64,000 bases of DNA, taken from assembly GCF_964355755.1 (NCBI RefSeq), contig NC_092674.1:18862501-18926500 (forward strand), given 5' to 3'. The notes beneath the pieces were generated by a model that was not told where the DNA came from, searched no databases, and saw only the letters and a program-made list of their open reading frames with translations. This stretch comes from Antedon mediterranea (lineage: Eukaryota > Echinodermata > Crinoidea > Comatulida > Antedonidae). A program made the translations under genes and the position numbers. Below, piece by piece: positions 46,101 to 61,100 of the stretch (the stretch's first letter is position 1; each line of letters starts with the position of its first letter).

Positions 46101-49100
46101 TACATATAAGTAAATGATATGACTGAGCCCCAGAAAGTGCACAATGGCGTATTTGATTGGGAAATTTTTTTGTTAAATACTTTTTGTATTCATATGGTAA
46201 ATGTTACAAAATGCAAGCTTCATTTGTTCAAAATACTCCATTAATTAAAGACTGCTAATGACTAACACATGCAATATACAATATACTCATTTCATTACAA
46301 AACTTACTGCTTGGCAGGGCCTCTTTTGGTACTTTATCAGAAGGTGTGATACGTACAACCTGAGCAGACATTGGCAGGACTTGAATAATGTTGGATGGTG
46401 CAATAGTTACTGTAGTTTTCCTAACAAGACCATTAAGTGGGCTGGTTGCTTCACTGCTAGCATTCTTTAAAGGTTGCACAATACTTCTTGGGAATGTGTA
46501 TATGTCAACTGTTGACTGAATGATTTAGTAGAGAGAGGTTAGTATGTGTTTCATGGTTATACCTGATGATACCTACCAGCAAGATATATTTATCTTACTT
46601 CAATAAGAGATATTGCACTAACATTCAGAACATTAATATAAATAAAAAACAAATGGTGTAATAAGATATTAAGTGGACAGCTAATTCCATTCATAGAAAA
46701 TCCAGTTGGGTATAAATTTTTCCCCTAAAGATAAGAGTATCTGAGTAACAACATATAAACTATCATCATACCTTCAGATCAGGAAAGCCAACAGCAATAC
46801 TGGCAATATTACTACTGTCTGCAAATACTCTATTTGGTGACTCAATTTCTTGACCAAGTGCTGATGCTAAACCTTCTTTTGCAAGTCCTTCATTTGAAAT
46901 AGTTATGCATTGTTCACTATGTAATTGAGGACCTAAACATTGTATTACAAGTAAAGTGTAAAGAGTGAATGTTTTGGTTTTCTTCATATTGTTAATAAGA
47001 AAGGTTCAACATGTTAAACATACCAATAATTCATGATTCCGTATATACTGAGATAATATATAATTGTGCATACAATTGAGAACTGGTACCGGTTTTCTCA
47101 TTCTCAGAAATGTCCTCACTGTATTGTTTCAATTGGGCAGAATTTTTTCTGTGCCGGTTATGTTGATATTTAAATATACTTTGTATGCAAGACTTAATAT
47201 CAATGTCAATGGTATTGGTATATTAATTGTCACTACCATATGCTAATACTTTAATCTTAATTGACATTAATTGACTATAGTGTACAAAATACGAAGCATA
47301 TAATTATTAAATATTGTTTCATTCTACTAAATACTGATTTTGTTTCATGCTATTTTACCTTTTATTTTTTCTGTGGTAATAGAGTGAAGCTGACATACAG
47401 GTTCTTTAGGAGATGGTCGAGTTAAAAGGTATTTTCTGAAGAAAAACAATCCATAATTCCATCAGGTGTTCTCATGCACATATAATCAGGTCAAGTATGG
47501 CAATTTAAAATTTATATTTGTTTAAATAATGACTAAAAAATACCAAATAAAATGATTTAATTTCCATTTGTTAACATTTCAAACACACACAAAACTGTTA
47601 CAACACCAAAGTCTATCTAAAATGAACAAAACACTAATATCAATCTTTTTATCTACTTACCTGTTATCAGTTGCATCCTCAATAAGCCAAGAATCTTTTG
47701 AAGATAGATGCAAAGATTTAATGTGCACTGGGACATCAACACTATATGCACTGCCCTCTAATATGTTAACAACATATAGTATTCCACTGGAGAAAATAAA
47801 TGAGAACAAATGTGGAACTTTGTTGCTGGGTATCCATATAAAGAGAACTATACTGGTAAGGTTTTAAACAGGAAGGGGGAGTATACTATAAAAATGACCG
47901 GTTATACCATTATGAAGGGGTTGTGGGTTGGAAGTAATGGCCAGAATTTGTACTGGGAAGGTTTTAAACTAACTGTAAACCACCCCAAAGTGGGGGTTAC
48001 CATGCAGAATTGTACTAGGAAGGTACAATTTGGTACATTTTGGAATGTATATTTGAACAGCACCCAGGGAGCGGGACGCATGTTTTTTTCTAGTATAGTA
48101 TGAAATGGTCTCAGTACCTTTCTTGATAAAACACCAGACAATTTTCATGAGCCAAATGACTACACATCTTAAAGTTCTCTTGATCTGTTCCTGTAAACCT
48201 CTGTGTAAATTTTTTCTTTGCTTCTTCATACATGGATGTTAGATAGAGTCGTTGAATACTACCATTTGTAGTGTCAATGACAAGAACAACATTACCCTAA
48301 AAATTGTACAATAGATTCATTAACTCTTACACACTTTACATTGCCCCGTGACCAACAATGAAGTTTTGTAGTTTATGCCCTGGTGTGTGTTAACTCTGGA
48401 ACTTTAGTTTTGAATTAAGACCAAATTTTCCATAATATCTAAAAGAGTGTAAATCTAAGTCTAATTTTAGTACAAAAACAGTATAAATAATATATAAAAA
48501 AATTCATTAAATCTGATCTGATCATTGAAAAAAATACTTAGGCTTAACATAAAATTGACATAGCATTGTAGGTCAGTGATTGCTTGTCAATACCAGGGCT
48601 GTTTAATTTTCTACTGTAAGCCTCGCATTAAAACATGCTTTTTAAAAGGTTTAGTACTTTTTATAATTACAGTACAAGTCTTGTAAATTAAATAACTTTA
48701 AATTAATTTTCACTCTTACCTGTTCTTCATGCATTACAATTTGGCCAAGTAATGGGTGTCCCAGAGCAGCAATACGTACCATCTTGCGACTGAGACCAGG
48801 AAACACATCATACAGGTCTAAGAAGTTCATGGTAGTTCCAGCTGAATGCATTGAGTACAGTCCTACAGGGCTGCATGTAACAAGATGAATAGATTCAGCT
48901 GCCTTATCTATAATGTACCAATAATAAAACATGTACATTCACTATTACGATTTTGCTGTTCCATACATGTAGGTTTACAAAAGATTTGTTTTTTACGTTT
49001 GCATCAAGAGGAAGAAAACAAATTGCTCAAATGGCCCATATGATGAGGATTTATAATGATGGTACTGTACGTGAAGTTATATAAATAGATTTTTTGAGTT

Positions 49101-52100
49101 TTTTTGTTGTTAAAAAGCGGTCCTTTAATTTAATGAAGCAATTGATTTTACCAACTTAAAATAGTAATCTTTGTGGAATTTATTGTAATTATGGTAGATG
49201 TAATGATTGAATTCCCTGTTTTAAATACACAATAACCAGGTGCACGTACAGTGCAGCAGGTGTACCGTAATTTTTAATTTATTATTATTATTAATAAAAT
49301 AATTTTTTATATTTGAATTGTTCGGAAAACCTCCAACAAATTTAAAATTACAATAATCTATAGAATATTAAATTATTCATTTGACCATGTATGTATGTCT
49401 TTACCATGCTCAGACCATGTATGTATGTCTTTACCATGCTCAGACCATGTATGTATGTCTTTACCATGCTCAGTTCAATAAATTTTGTTTTAAATATATG
49501 GCTAAGCCTATTGTTACCTAATATTTACGTTTTGAGCCCCACTAAAAATAAATACCGCACACGCCACTGGCACGATCTCAATAAATTATGTTTTGTCAGA
49601 CACTTTTATCTATCTAAATAAATAAATGTAGAATCAAAGAATGATAATGTGCTGTTAAAATAATCTTACTTGAGTCAAAATACTGAATAGACTACTTTAT
49701 ATCGTTAATATGTATTTAATGATTCACCTTTAGTAACTGCTACATCAGTAATAATGTTGTGTTCATCAAGAGGAATGACCCAGCGAGCAACCTCTTCCCC
49801 AAAGCCTAAAGATCTTGCTTCTGTTCTCTCCATAGGAAGACATCTGACACCAAGTTGTACAGGACCCTAAAACAAAATTTACAACAATTTCAACACTACA
49901 ACAACAAAAAACAGAGTTTGAAAATTTATTTATTTAAAAAAGATTTGTCGGCAAAGATGCACTATTACACTGTGTACAGTACACCCCAGTACAGTATGTT
50001 GAATTTTATTCATTTTTTTCAAATTCCAACTCTGAATGCTCACTTCATGCTGCTTGATTTCAGGATCATTAAACAAACTGTATATTATAGGTTTGTGTTT
50101 ATAAATCACTATTAGCTCAACATAAAAACACATCTTACCTTAACTTTGATGTTTTTTTCTTCTACTGGACACAGCATTTTGCGGTCACTTGACCGAAAGT
50201 TATCATACTTCCAGTGAGATGAAAGGATGATGGCTGGCAGAGGTAATCTACAACATCAAGAATTGCTGTATAAACTAACTGTTGTAAGATGTTATAAATC
50301 ATTTGTTCAAAACCTGCCTGCCTGTCTTGATGACAACTTTGCACTTACAGGAAAGGTATATTGAAATGACTGTTAACATTAAGTTTCAAAACATATATAC
50401 TAAGTTTAAATATTAGGAAAAGCAGTGGTAATAGTTTTGAATAGCAGTTAAACAGTGTTTGCTATGATGAATATAGTAATTCAATTCCTTACCAATAAAA
50501 TTTGGTTACTACTGTATGTATAATTTTATATGGAAATTTATTATTTATAAAAACATAATAGAATGACTCAAGAACTTCAAGAAAGACAAAACACAAGTCA
50601 TCCCGAAATTGCTTCTTTATTAAAAATGTATGCAATATATATATAATTTGACAAGTCCATAATTATATTGTAATATATATACAGAAATAAAATAATAGTG
50701 CGTATCTTATTCAATCATATCTTATACCAGACTGACATTTATAATTTAAAATTAGACACGATAGCATTGCACAGGACATGGGACAAAATGCATGCGCATC
50801 TTGAATGATAGGATGAATGAGGTAAAGACTAAATCTATTTTAAACATTTCTTCTTTTATTTCTAAAATTGTTTTTACTGTATAAACAGTACCCATAATTT
50901 GGATGTTACAAAACATGAGTCTTCAATACTCCAAGTATGAACCAGTCTCTTTCTGCTACACAATGAAACAAAAACATTCAATTTGAAGTAATTAATTAGT
51001 TTATGTGCACTATTACAGCATAAAATATCCAAAACTGCTTACTCTTTGGCAAGCTGTACATTGGTAGGTTGTGCTCCAATTGGAATTCCATGTTTGTGTA
51101 GTGTATCTATTAACTGTTCTTGTACCTCTTGGTTGTAAACATCAAAATCAAACACATTCTTCACGACATTAGCAATGCCTTCATTAGGAAATTTCTGAAA
51201 ACAATAAAGAATATCAATAAAGTTGTGAATAAAGTTTGGTTGTACACGATGGTCACTGATTTCATCAAGTGACATGCATGTGAGCAGACTGAAGCTTCAC
51301 GTTTCCTACAAGTAGTAAAAAGGACCATTGTATAATTCATTTAATGTTTTTGATATTAGGAACTGTTTCTAATATGGAAAACAGGTTTTAAAGTTGTTGG
51401 AAACAAACTAAAATCAGCTTCTCATTTGCTTATTAAGGTCATTATTTTTTTGATCAAAAATATCCTTACTTTATGTTTCACTGTACTGTACCTGTATTAT
51501 ATTGATTTAATTATCCATTGTACAGAATTTAGACATTTTAAGAGTTTTTTCTTTTTATAATAAATCAGTTGTATACTACCGTTTCTTGTCTATTTCTCAC
51601 TATAAAATTATATTTCTATTATTCTTATTCAAAATAATATATATCCCTTACCTCTAAGTGCTTGACCATATTGACAACTTCTCTGGTAGAGTATGGATAT
51701 GATATAAGGCCTTGATCTGCCATGCTCCGTAGTTCTCCAAAGGCAAGTACTAACTTTTTCAATATAGTATCTGGAACACTTGGTCCGTACTTCTTTAACA
51801 TTGCCATTTCCGATTCCATGTCTGGGTTATCCACAGCATGACAACTAAAAATATCACCTTTAACCAAATATAATAATATATTATTATAACAAACACAAGT
51901 ACAGTATATCTATGCCATTTGATTTTGTATCCCACAGTCATTTGTTACAAATAAATTGCTTCTAAAGTTTAGTGTGGATTTGCTGATTTTGTATAACACA
52001 TTGTTACTATAGCACTGGATATTTCGTCTTATTTAATGGTAAGTAAAATCGAATGGTAATGTTAATAATCAGCAAGATTTGTTGTGCTACCCATAGTGTA

Positions 52101-55100
52101 GTACTAAAGGCATACCATTATCCAAGTAATATGCTGTATCAGTTAACACTAATATTTCCAAACCTGTGTACATAAATTCAATGGTTTCCAAGTCCAGTAT
52201 GTATACATATTTAATAAAAAATACAGCCACTTAAAACCTTCTGGTGAATATGGTTTACACAGAATTTTACTGACTTATCTCACTGATTTAGCTAATTCAA
52301 TAATAAAATACAGTACCACAAATATTTTTCTATAATATATACACCAGAAAAAATGATTTTTTTTAAGATTGCCATTCGAGATTGATTCTCTTTAAAGTAT
52401 TGCTTTAACTTACCTAACGAACCGAAGAAGTCATTACCAAGAAAAGGAAAACCAGGTCTATTGGCTAAAACAACCATACGGAAGTTGGGATGAGTTACAA
52501 TTACATTCTCAGATGGTTGAATATGAGATCCACCTTGAAAAACAAATATAAACCAAAAGAATAATATCTGTAGTGATGAAATGGATACAATTAGCAATGT
52601 AAGTTAATTATGGTTTTATTTCACACCCTCTATTTTCAATCATTTACTTATGGTACATTAATGCTTTACAGTAAACATGTGTTGATCTATTCTGACTTTA
52701 TTTTAAAATCATTATTATTAAATCATTAGTTGTAGATAAATTGTGGCTAATGACACTATTATTGTAGATCTAATTTGCTTGTTGACCTGCTATTTTATAA
52801 TGTTATTATTTATTTCCATTTCAGCAAGGTTCAATATAAAAATAGAAAGTACTGTAAATGCATTTACAAAAAAAAAATGACACTTTATCATGTTGTCTAG
52901 CTTATAAAGAAAGTAATATAGAGAAGAAAAACAAATAATGAATGAATAAGACAGACAGACAGTCCTCAGTAAAAAAGAACGGAGTTATAAATGGGAAATT
53001 TTAAGAGGCAATATAATTGGACCATGTAGTGAATAAATTGTATACAGTCAACTCTCCCAATACCGGACTCACGGAAAACCGGACTTTTTTGGAGGGCCCA
53101 ATTTGTCCCTATTCTAAATGTACTGTAATTTATTATGAAAACCGGAATACCCAATTCCGGAATCCGGACAAATTATGAAGTACAAAACACAAAAATTAGT
53201 GTCTGAAAACCGGACTGACAGTTAAAAAACTCCAAATATTTACGAAAACAACGTAACATCGTCGTCGCTGACTCGGATTCAATACATTCACAATGTACAA
53301 AAGCTTTTAACCATACCCTGACCATGCATGAAGTGCGCGACGTTTCGCGGTACGATCAAATAATGTTGCCATGGAGCGTTACACTGTGATTGACAGATCA
53401 GTTCATTGTTAACCCACGAGGCGGCAATTGCTTTGTTGCGTATCGAACCGCGGTGGGCTTTTTCACATCGAAGCGCTATGTCTTAATGTCTATTGTTTTT
53501 AGCAGGGAGTAGTTAACAACTCCCTGTTTTTTAGCATATGAATTGTTTTTTAATAAAGTTCAATTTACATTCCACTTTGTGTCTTTGTTTTGTTTAAATT
53601 ATTGTTAAATTCACAATTGAAATAGGACTTTAAAAAGGAATGTTTCACTAAAAATGTGCATCATTATAAATTTGGAAATCATTATGGCAAAACGTAAACG
53701 GAATGAACTTGACTTAACTAGTGTTAATAAACTTTGAAATGTTACCAATTAATTATTGTGTCATTATTGCTTGGCTCGTTTACCTAATCAATTTTCATCA
53801 TTGCTATCAAATTACGTCAAAATAAAGGAGCTTAAAAAACATGTGGTCTAGGTGTGGGCGTTTTTATTTGATTATGACACCTCTGCACATGCGCATCAAT
53901 CAAAGCCCCGCTCTGCTATTTTTATCACCCATGCTGCTGCTAGCTCGCGATAAACAATAAACAGACCAAAATTATGTTCACCGTACGTACGTAGGCCTAG
54001 CCTATCAGTATTTATTTAATTAAAACTAGCTTGACACAATAATAGCCTTAGGCCTTCCCTATGCTAGACCGTACCGGGCAGCATTCGGACCGGTGATTCA
54101 AAGCATTTTTAGTGACAACGTGATGACTTTAAAAATGTTTTCAGGAAACCGGACTTTCGAAAAACCGGAAAATATATGCCTGCCCAAGGGTGTCCGGTAT
54201 TGGGAGAATTGACTGTATATCCATGAGCAGTTTTCAGTGATAATAAGATTGCTAAATATTTGGTGCACAACCTAATTCCAAAATGGTTTGGCAAAGCGAG
54301 TAAATACTTCTGCTAGCTTTTCATGTTAAAAAAGTTAAAATTGCTCTCGATATATGGCAAATGGAGTAAAGTCAGAAAATAACAAACTTGCAACAATTTT
54401 TCTTCCATCTGCCAAGACCATCTCACCATTCTCTACCAGTGATTTCAAAATACATGTAACATTGGTTGGAGCCTTGTCAGCTTCATCTATCACTAGCACA
54501 TGACCTAACTTTACAGCTTTTACCTACATAAAATGAATACAAATAAACTGTCTTTTAAACATTAGATGTATGTGTGAAACTAAATACTTAAAATGTGTAA
54601 AACAATCTTAAAAGTTATATATATGAAGATTAAATTTCATGTTTTATTCATATATTTCACAGTAAATATAACACGTTATAGCACATTTACCGTACTAAAT
54701 TTGATTGTTATCTACAATAGCATGTGCTATTGATCTTTAGCCAGTGCAAATCATTGTCTAATATCTGATAGCAGTATACAACAGCATTGTATATACCCTA
54801 TAGAAAAAACATCCGGGATCCCGCCGATATCACGGTCGGGATCCCGCCGGGATCTCGCCGTGATCCCGATATTTTCGACCGAAATTTTTGGTCGGGAATT
54901 TCGGTCGAAAATATCGGGATCCCGATTGACGTCCCGATCTTTTGGGAATCCCGATTACCCATCCATATCGGGATTTTTATCGGGATTCACGAAAAATCGG
55001 GATTTTTGGTCGGGAATTTCGGTCGAAAATATCGGGATCTCGAACGACGTCCCGATTTTTGGGATTTCCCGATTACCCATCCCGTATCGGGATTTTCATC

Positions 55101-58100
55101 GGGATTCACGAAAAAATCGGGATTTTTGGTCGGGAATTTCGGTCGAAAATATCGGGATCCCGGACGACGTCCCGATCTTTTGGGAATCCCGATTACCCAT
55201 CCCGTATCGGGATTTTTCATCGGGATTCACGAAAAATCGGGATTTTTGGTCGGGAATTTCGGTCGAAAATATCGGGGTCCCGGACGACGTCCCGATCTTT
55301 TGGGAATCCCGATTACTCATTCCTTATCGGGATTTTTATCGGGATTCACGAAAAATCGGGATTTTTGGTCGGGAATTTCGGTCGATCATCGGTGAAATTG
55401 TAATCGGGATAATGCGCAAAAACGAACGGGATTTTTAACCGGGATATCGATCGGGATCCCGCCAAGAACCCCGATCGATACCCCGGTTAAAATTCGTTTT
55501 TGCGCATTATCCCGATTAAAATTTCGCCAAAAAATCGAGATGTAAATTTAAGACGACTATGCCGAATACATTTAATCCCGCCAAAATTTAGACTTATAAA
55601 TCGAAAATCCTGGTCGGTACTCCCGTTCTGAAATACTGTGATTCTACCGAACTCTTTACGCCATGAAGGAAAGACATCTAGAAATTAAAAGAAATCTGTT
55701 ATAAAAGTAAATATACAAATTTCATTACGGTAATATTGTGCTTAAATCTTACACTAAAATGATGATTAAACTGATTCATTGTTATCGGTAGTAATTGGCA
55801 ACATTTTGGTTGTCTGATATTTTTTTCTTTTATTTCAGAATAAAATATGTGATAAGTTTTTTGTTTTACTAACAATGTCCATTATTTATTCTAAATAATT
55901 ATTTGTATTAATATCGTAAATGATTGAACACCGATCTGCCGATGTAGGATAATATGTCATAGTAATACAATATAGCCAAAAAATATGAGATTTTCAAAAC
56001 CCTCTGCAATACTCATCCGGCATTATTATCAGTGTTCCATCTTTTACGATTTGTTGTTTATGATTTAATAACGAGTTAAAACAACACTTTGGAGTTTGTT
56101 ATATTATTGAATAGGTTTTCATTGTTTTTACGATATTGGATGACCAAGTTGAGTTTTGTTAACTTGTTGAGGGTATTAAGCTATTGGAAAGACAGTAATT
56201 TGTAACAGACGGTAAGTTATTATTTGATTAGGGTTAATGTTGTTTTTGCTTTGAATTGAGTTATTTTTGTTTTAAATACATGTACCAGCAGTATTAATTC
56301 TAAAGACAGTTTACTTTATGTACCACACCTTTTGCTGCGCCGCCACGGCTACTTTGATCGTTATATAGTTATATAGTTACATTATTATATCATTATTTAA
56401 CACCTCATCTTTAGTAATACTAACAACGAGTTGATTTCTTATCGTATTATTATCATCACACTTACCTTACTATGTTTACGTTTTACACCATACCTTTCGA
56501 TTAACATGTTTATGACCAAGTTGAGTTGCTTTAATATGTTGAGGGTATTACGCTATTGGTTTACCAGCTGATGAGTGCAATATGCACTCCTGCATAGACA
56601 ATGCATGTTTCGTTTTATGCAGGAGATCCAATCAATAGCCACCTCCCTAACTGTAAGGATCGAAACAGCCATAACATCATCGATAATATTTCCAATTAAT
56701 AAATTCTCAGTAATTAATGTAAAACAACACTTTTTAAAAAGTAATTTTCGAACATTTTCTAAACAAATTAAATGAAGGTGATGATATGGTTGTCCTGGGA
56801 TAAACCCATTTCAATTTCAAAAAGTGTTTTTCATCTAATGTTGTTTTTGCAATGACTCCTACAAATATAACGAAAAGCGCAATATATTATATATAGGCCT
56901 AATCAGATACGTATGTGTTTTTTTGTTTACCGTTTATACGTTTACAATTAGTAATTACATTTCTTTTAAAAACAATAATCCTTCAAATTCTAAATAGATA
57001 GCCTATAGGCCTAAGTATAACTTACCTTAGAAAATATTTTGCCCCTTTACAATCATAAATATTCTGATCGTGTTATTTATAGGCCTAGTTTACCCATTCA
57101 TTTATAGGCCTAGGTCTAGTAGTAGGCTAACCTAGCTTGCCTGTTCCTTCTTCATCATCATTCATCGGATCCTCAATTTTTCCGAATTAGGCCTAGCCTA
57201 GGCTATAGATATTGATAGGAATAGGCCTACTACTACTAGGCCTATTAGTACTTCTCATCTGCCTGTTTACTCCGAGTTCAAGTCCTTTTTAATTTTACAC
57301 AAAGCAATATTCATAATATTATTAAGTATGGTGGTGTACGATAAACATTTATTAATTAATATGCACAAAATAGTTTTCCCATTGTGTCTGGAGAGACCAA
57401 AATAACAATACTGTAATATATAGGCCTATTAAAGCTTAGTATCAAAGGCCTAGTATCAAATAGGCGGAGGGAGGAGGCCTACGACGCACGGGAGCGGGCC
57501 TACGACGCACGGGAGCGGGGTCGGTTGTAGGCTAGACTGATGATGAGGAAGGAGAGGAGGCAGGCTAAAATACTGTACTTTTTTGACTTGCAATATATGC
57601 TCCACAAATATGAGCTTCTAGGCCCTATATTTCAACTAAAGGAGCCACTATGATAAGGTATAACAATAAGGTGTAATTAATAAATAATCACAACGAATAA
57701 ATCTATGAATTTATCAAAAACACCTACGGTTTGAATGCGTTGTACGTCATCGCTAGCCGGCCAGAATTGCTGTGGTCTGGTTACAAATTTAAATCAAGGC
57801 GGGAAAGAGATGCGCGCGTGCGTACGCAAGTTCCCATCGCGCGCTGCGTGCTATTTTCACAAGCACGTTCTTAAAATTATTATTTTGTTATGATAATTAA
57901 TTACAGGCCATACTAACGTGTCTAATTACAACTCCTGGTGTGATGCTGTTACTCTGGAGTACTAATCTTAGGCCTATGTCAAAATAATACAAACAAAATT
58001 GTAAATTTAAGGGTTTTTACTTAGGAAATCCCATTCCATAAAACAATGAATGCTTAAAGCTGTCGTCAAGACACCCACTTTCCGCTAGAACTTCCTACGC

Positions 58101-61100
58101 CTAAGGAGTCGAGTCAGTTTCTAAATATAGATCTTGGTACCTGCTTTACAGTCTACACAAAGAGATGCCGACAATTAAAGCCGTCCAACAAGCCAGACCA
58201 CGTGACTTTTTCAATGAACTGAACGAGGAGACTGCAGCATTCCTTTCTATGTCGTCAAGACAACCACTTTCCGCTAGAACTTCCCACGCCTAAAGAGTCG
58301 AGTCAGTTTCTAAATATAGATCTTGGTACCTGCTCTACACAAAGAGATGCCGACAAAAAGCCGTCCAACAAGCCAGACCACGTGACTTTGTGAATGAACT
58401 GAACGAGGAGACTGCAGCATTCCTTTCTATGTTGACACTTTCAGGCGTATGGTGTAATAACATGGTACATGTATAATCAACCCCTAGATATGCTTGGTAA
58501 ATTGTAGATAAATGAATTCTACTACAAATAAAATATTGTGTATTTATTATTAAATAAATAAACGTCCGTGTACGTTTATTCCAAGATGTTCTATTGAGGA
58601 GTGGAGTGGTTCCCTATTCAAAGCGGGGCGTTTATTCGAATAATTCTTTTTCCACTAGAAAATACACATTTAATACACATTCATATATATATATATATAT
58701 ATTAAAATGGAAAATAAAAAACAATGTACAAAAATACAAAAAAAAAAAATTCCTTTTGCCATTTTGACAAATTAATACGCCCTGTTGCATTTATTATGAC
58801 GGATACAAGACGATTAGGCCTACTCTTAATTTTCTCCTTTTAGTGATTGGATCAATCTCATATTAGGTACGAAAGTCAAAAATCATTTCATTTGTCTTTT
58901 TATTATAATATCGAGATAATTGTTTTGCACCAGTTAGCAAATTCATTTCTATATACCCGTGTAATCTGCATATTTCACTATAATAATTACCATTCTAGAA
59001 TAAAGCTATAACAGTCAATGACAACATCAACATTTTATTCATTTAATAACGTATTCAATATTAAACGTTCAAAGCACTTCAAGACGTAGGCCTACGTCCG
59101 GGCCATTGGACGGTATATTCATTGCAGCAAGACACTTGGGTTGCTGTGAACGTACAGCAACCTCTTAGAAATTGCAGGATTTGTTTAAACATTATTTTTA
59201 ACAAATTAGTATTAAAAAAAACTGGGTTTATTCCCAGGACAGCCATCATCATCATCATCATGTGTTTTATAAATAATTAATCTTTGCTGGAAACAATTCA
59301 GAAAATACCTCATAAATGTTTTTAAAATAAAAGCTTACTATTGATGATGCATGGCTGTTTCGATCCTTAATGTTATTGGAGGTAACTATTGATCGGATCT
59401 CCTGCATAAAACGAAACATGCATTGTCTATGCAGGAGTGCATATTGCACTCATCAGCTGGTAAACCAATAGCGTAATACCCTCAACATATTAAAACAACT
59501 CAACTTGGTCATAAACATGTTAATCGAAAGGTATGGTGTAAAACGTAAACATAGTAAGGTAAGTGTGATGATAATAATACGATAAGAAATCAACTCGTTG
59601 TTAGTATACTGAAGATGAGGTGTTAATAATGATATAATAATGTGATTAACTATATAACGATCAAAGTAGCCGTGGCGGCGCAGCAAAAGGTGCGGTACAT
59701 AAAGTAAATTGTCTTTAGAATTAATACTATTGTACAAAGGAATGCACGGCTGGTTTGATCATTAGTACATGTATTTAAAACAAAAATAACTCAATTCAAA
59801 GCAAAAACAACATTAACTGTAATAAAATAATAACTTACCGTCTGTTACAAATTACTGTATTACCCAATGAAATTAAAATACTGCGTACAAAATCCCGATG
59901 TTGCGTACAAAATCCCGTAATTTTATAAACAAAATCCCGCCAATCCTGATGTTGCGTACAAAATCCCGTGTCTACAAACACAATCCTGTCGATCCCGATC
60001 TTGCGTACAAAATCCCGTAATTTTATAAACAAAATCCCACCAATCCCGATGTTGCGTATAAAATCCCGATCTTGCGTACAAAATCCCGTAATTTTATAAA
60101 CAAAATCCCGCCAATTTCGATGTTGCGTACACAATCCCGATGTTGCGTAAAAAATCCCGATGCTGCGTACAAAATCCCGTAATTTTATAAACAAAATCCC
60201 GCCAATCCCGTTGTTGCGTACAAAATCCCGCAGTCTAAAAACACGATCCCGATATTGCGTAAAAAATCCCGCAATTCTTAAAAAAATCCCGTCTATCCCG
60301 ATATTGCGAAAAAAAAATCCCGATTTCGTCCCGGTGGGATCGTCTAATCCCACCGGGATCGGCCGATCCCGGTGGGATTCCACCGCATCCCGATCGGGAT
60401 CCCGATCTCATTTTTTATGGGGTAGTTACATATTCACAAAACAAATTGAATGGATCAGAATACATCATATTTTATAGTGATTTACATATTAATTATTAAA
60501 TAATTTAATCATTATAATATCACAAATGATAGTTTTTTTTATGATAGAACGAAGAACCATATGCACTCCGCAATATATCACAACACACACGGATGACTAC
60601 CATAGTTTCAATACATATAAACTAAAAATTACATCCTAACAGTATGTTTAATTTTTTTTAAATTTAGTGTAAAATATAGGGTTTGAACTTATGATAGATA
60701 AAACCCCACAAAAAGACTGAAACCCTAGACAACAGTACACGTTCTATGGTGTATTCAATTGCTGCTGTTCTTTGAAGTATTTTCCTTAATTTATATCTGA
60801 ACTTACCAATGGCGAGTCCTCATATATGATAACACCTCCTTGCACATTAGGTTGTAGTGTCAAGCTTTGTACAGTTGTGTCTCTAGAAAAAAAATAACAT
60901 TAATTACTCACCTAGGGTATTATGCTGTCTATTACAATAATAATAATAATATAATACACCTAGATGTTTACAGCTTTTTACTCTTTGTAGCCAAACATTG
61001 TCTATGTTTATATTTAGATCAATATTTGCTAATTTTACAAGCCTTTGTTGTGTTCCAATTAACATACACTGAGTTTTATTTAGATTTAGACTAAGCTTGT

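Larger units (their letters stand above)
54794..60425. mobile_element. 5.6-kb foldback-like element with CGGGAT-rich ends
   Basis: The left end (TACCCTATAGAAAAAAC, then ATCCGGGATCCCG) and right end (…CGGGATCCCGATCTCATTTT, then TTATGGGGTA) are imperfect inverted copies. The outer arms are tandem arrays rich in TCGGGAT on the left (54805-55520) and ATCCCG on the right (59870-60415). Inner arms 56193-56675 and 59350-59858 are inverted copies of about 500 bp with high identity. The 2.7-kb core has duplicated segments and no recognised transposase. No clear target-site duplication was found. It occupies most of a VWA8 intron between the DTTVQSL and VKAVKLG exons. Confidence 0.7.

Noticed and set aside
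47568-48103. Plus-strand ORFs of 97-99 residues, one with a signal-peptide-like start
   Set aside because: They overlap VWA8 exons on the opposite strand and a 331-bp intron; they are antisense shadows.
54787-55438. Overlapping ORFs of 150-200 residues on the plus strand
   Set aside because: They are frame shadows of a 120-bp tandem repeat whose length is a multiple of three.
60160-60477. ORFs at 59835-60383 (minus) and 60160-60477 (plus)
   Set aside because: Both strands stay open because of the repeated AAAATCCCG units in the foldback arm; no homology.
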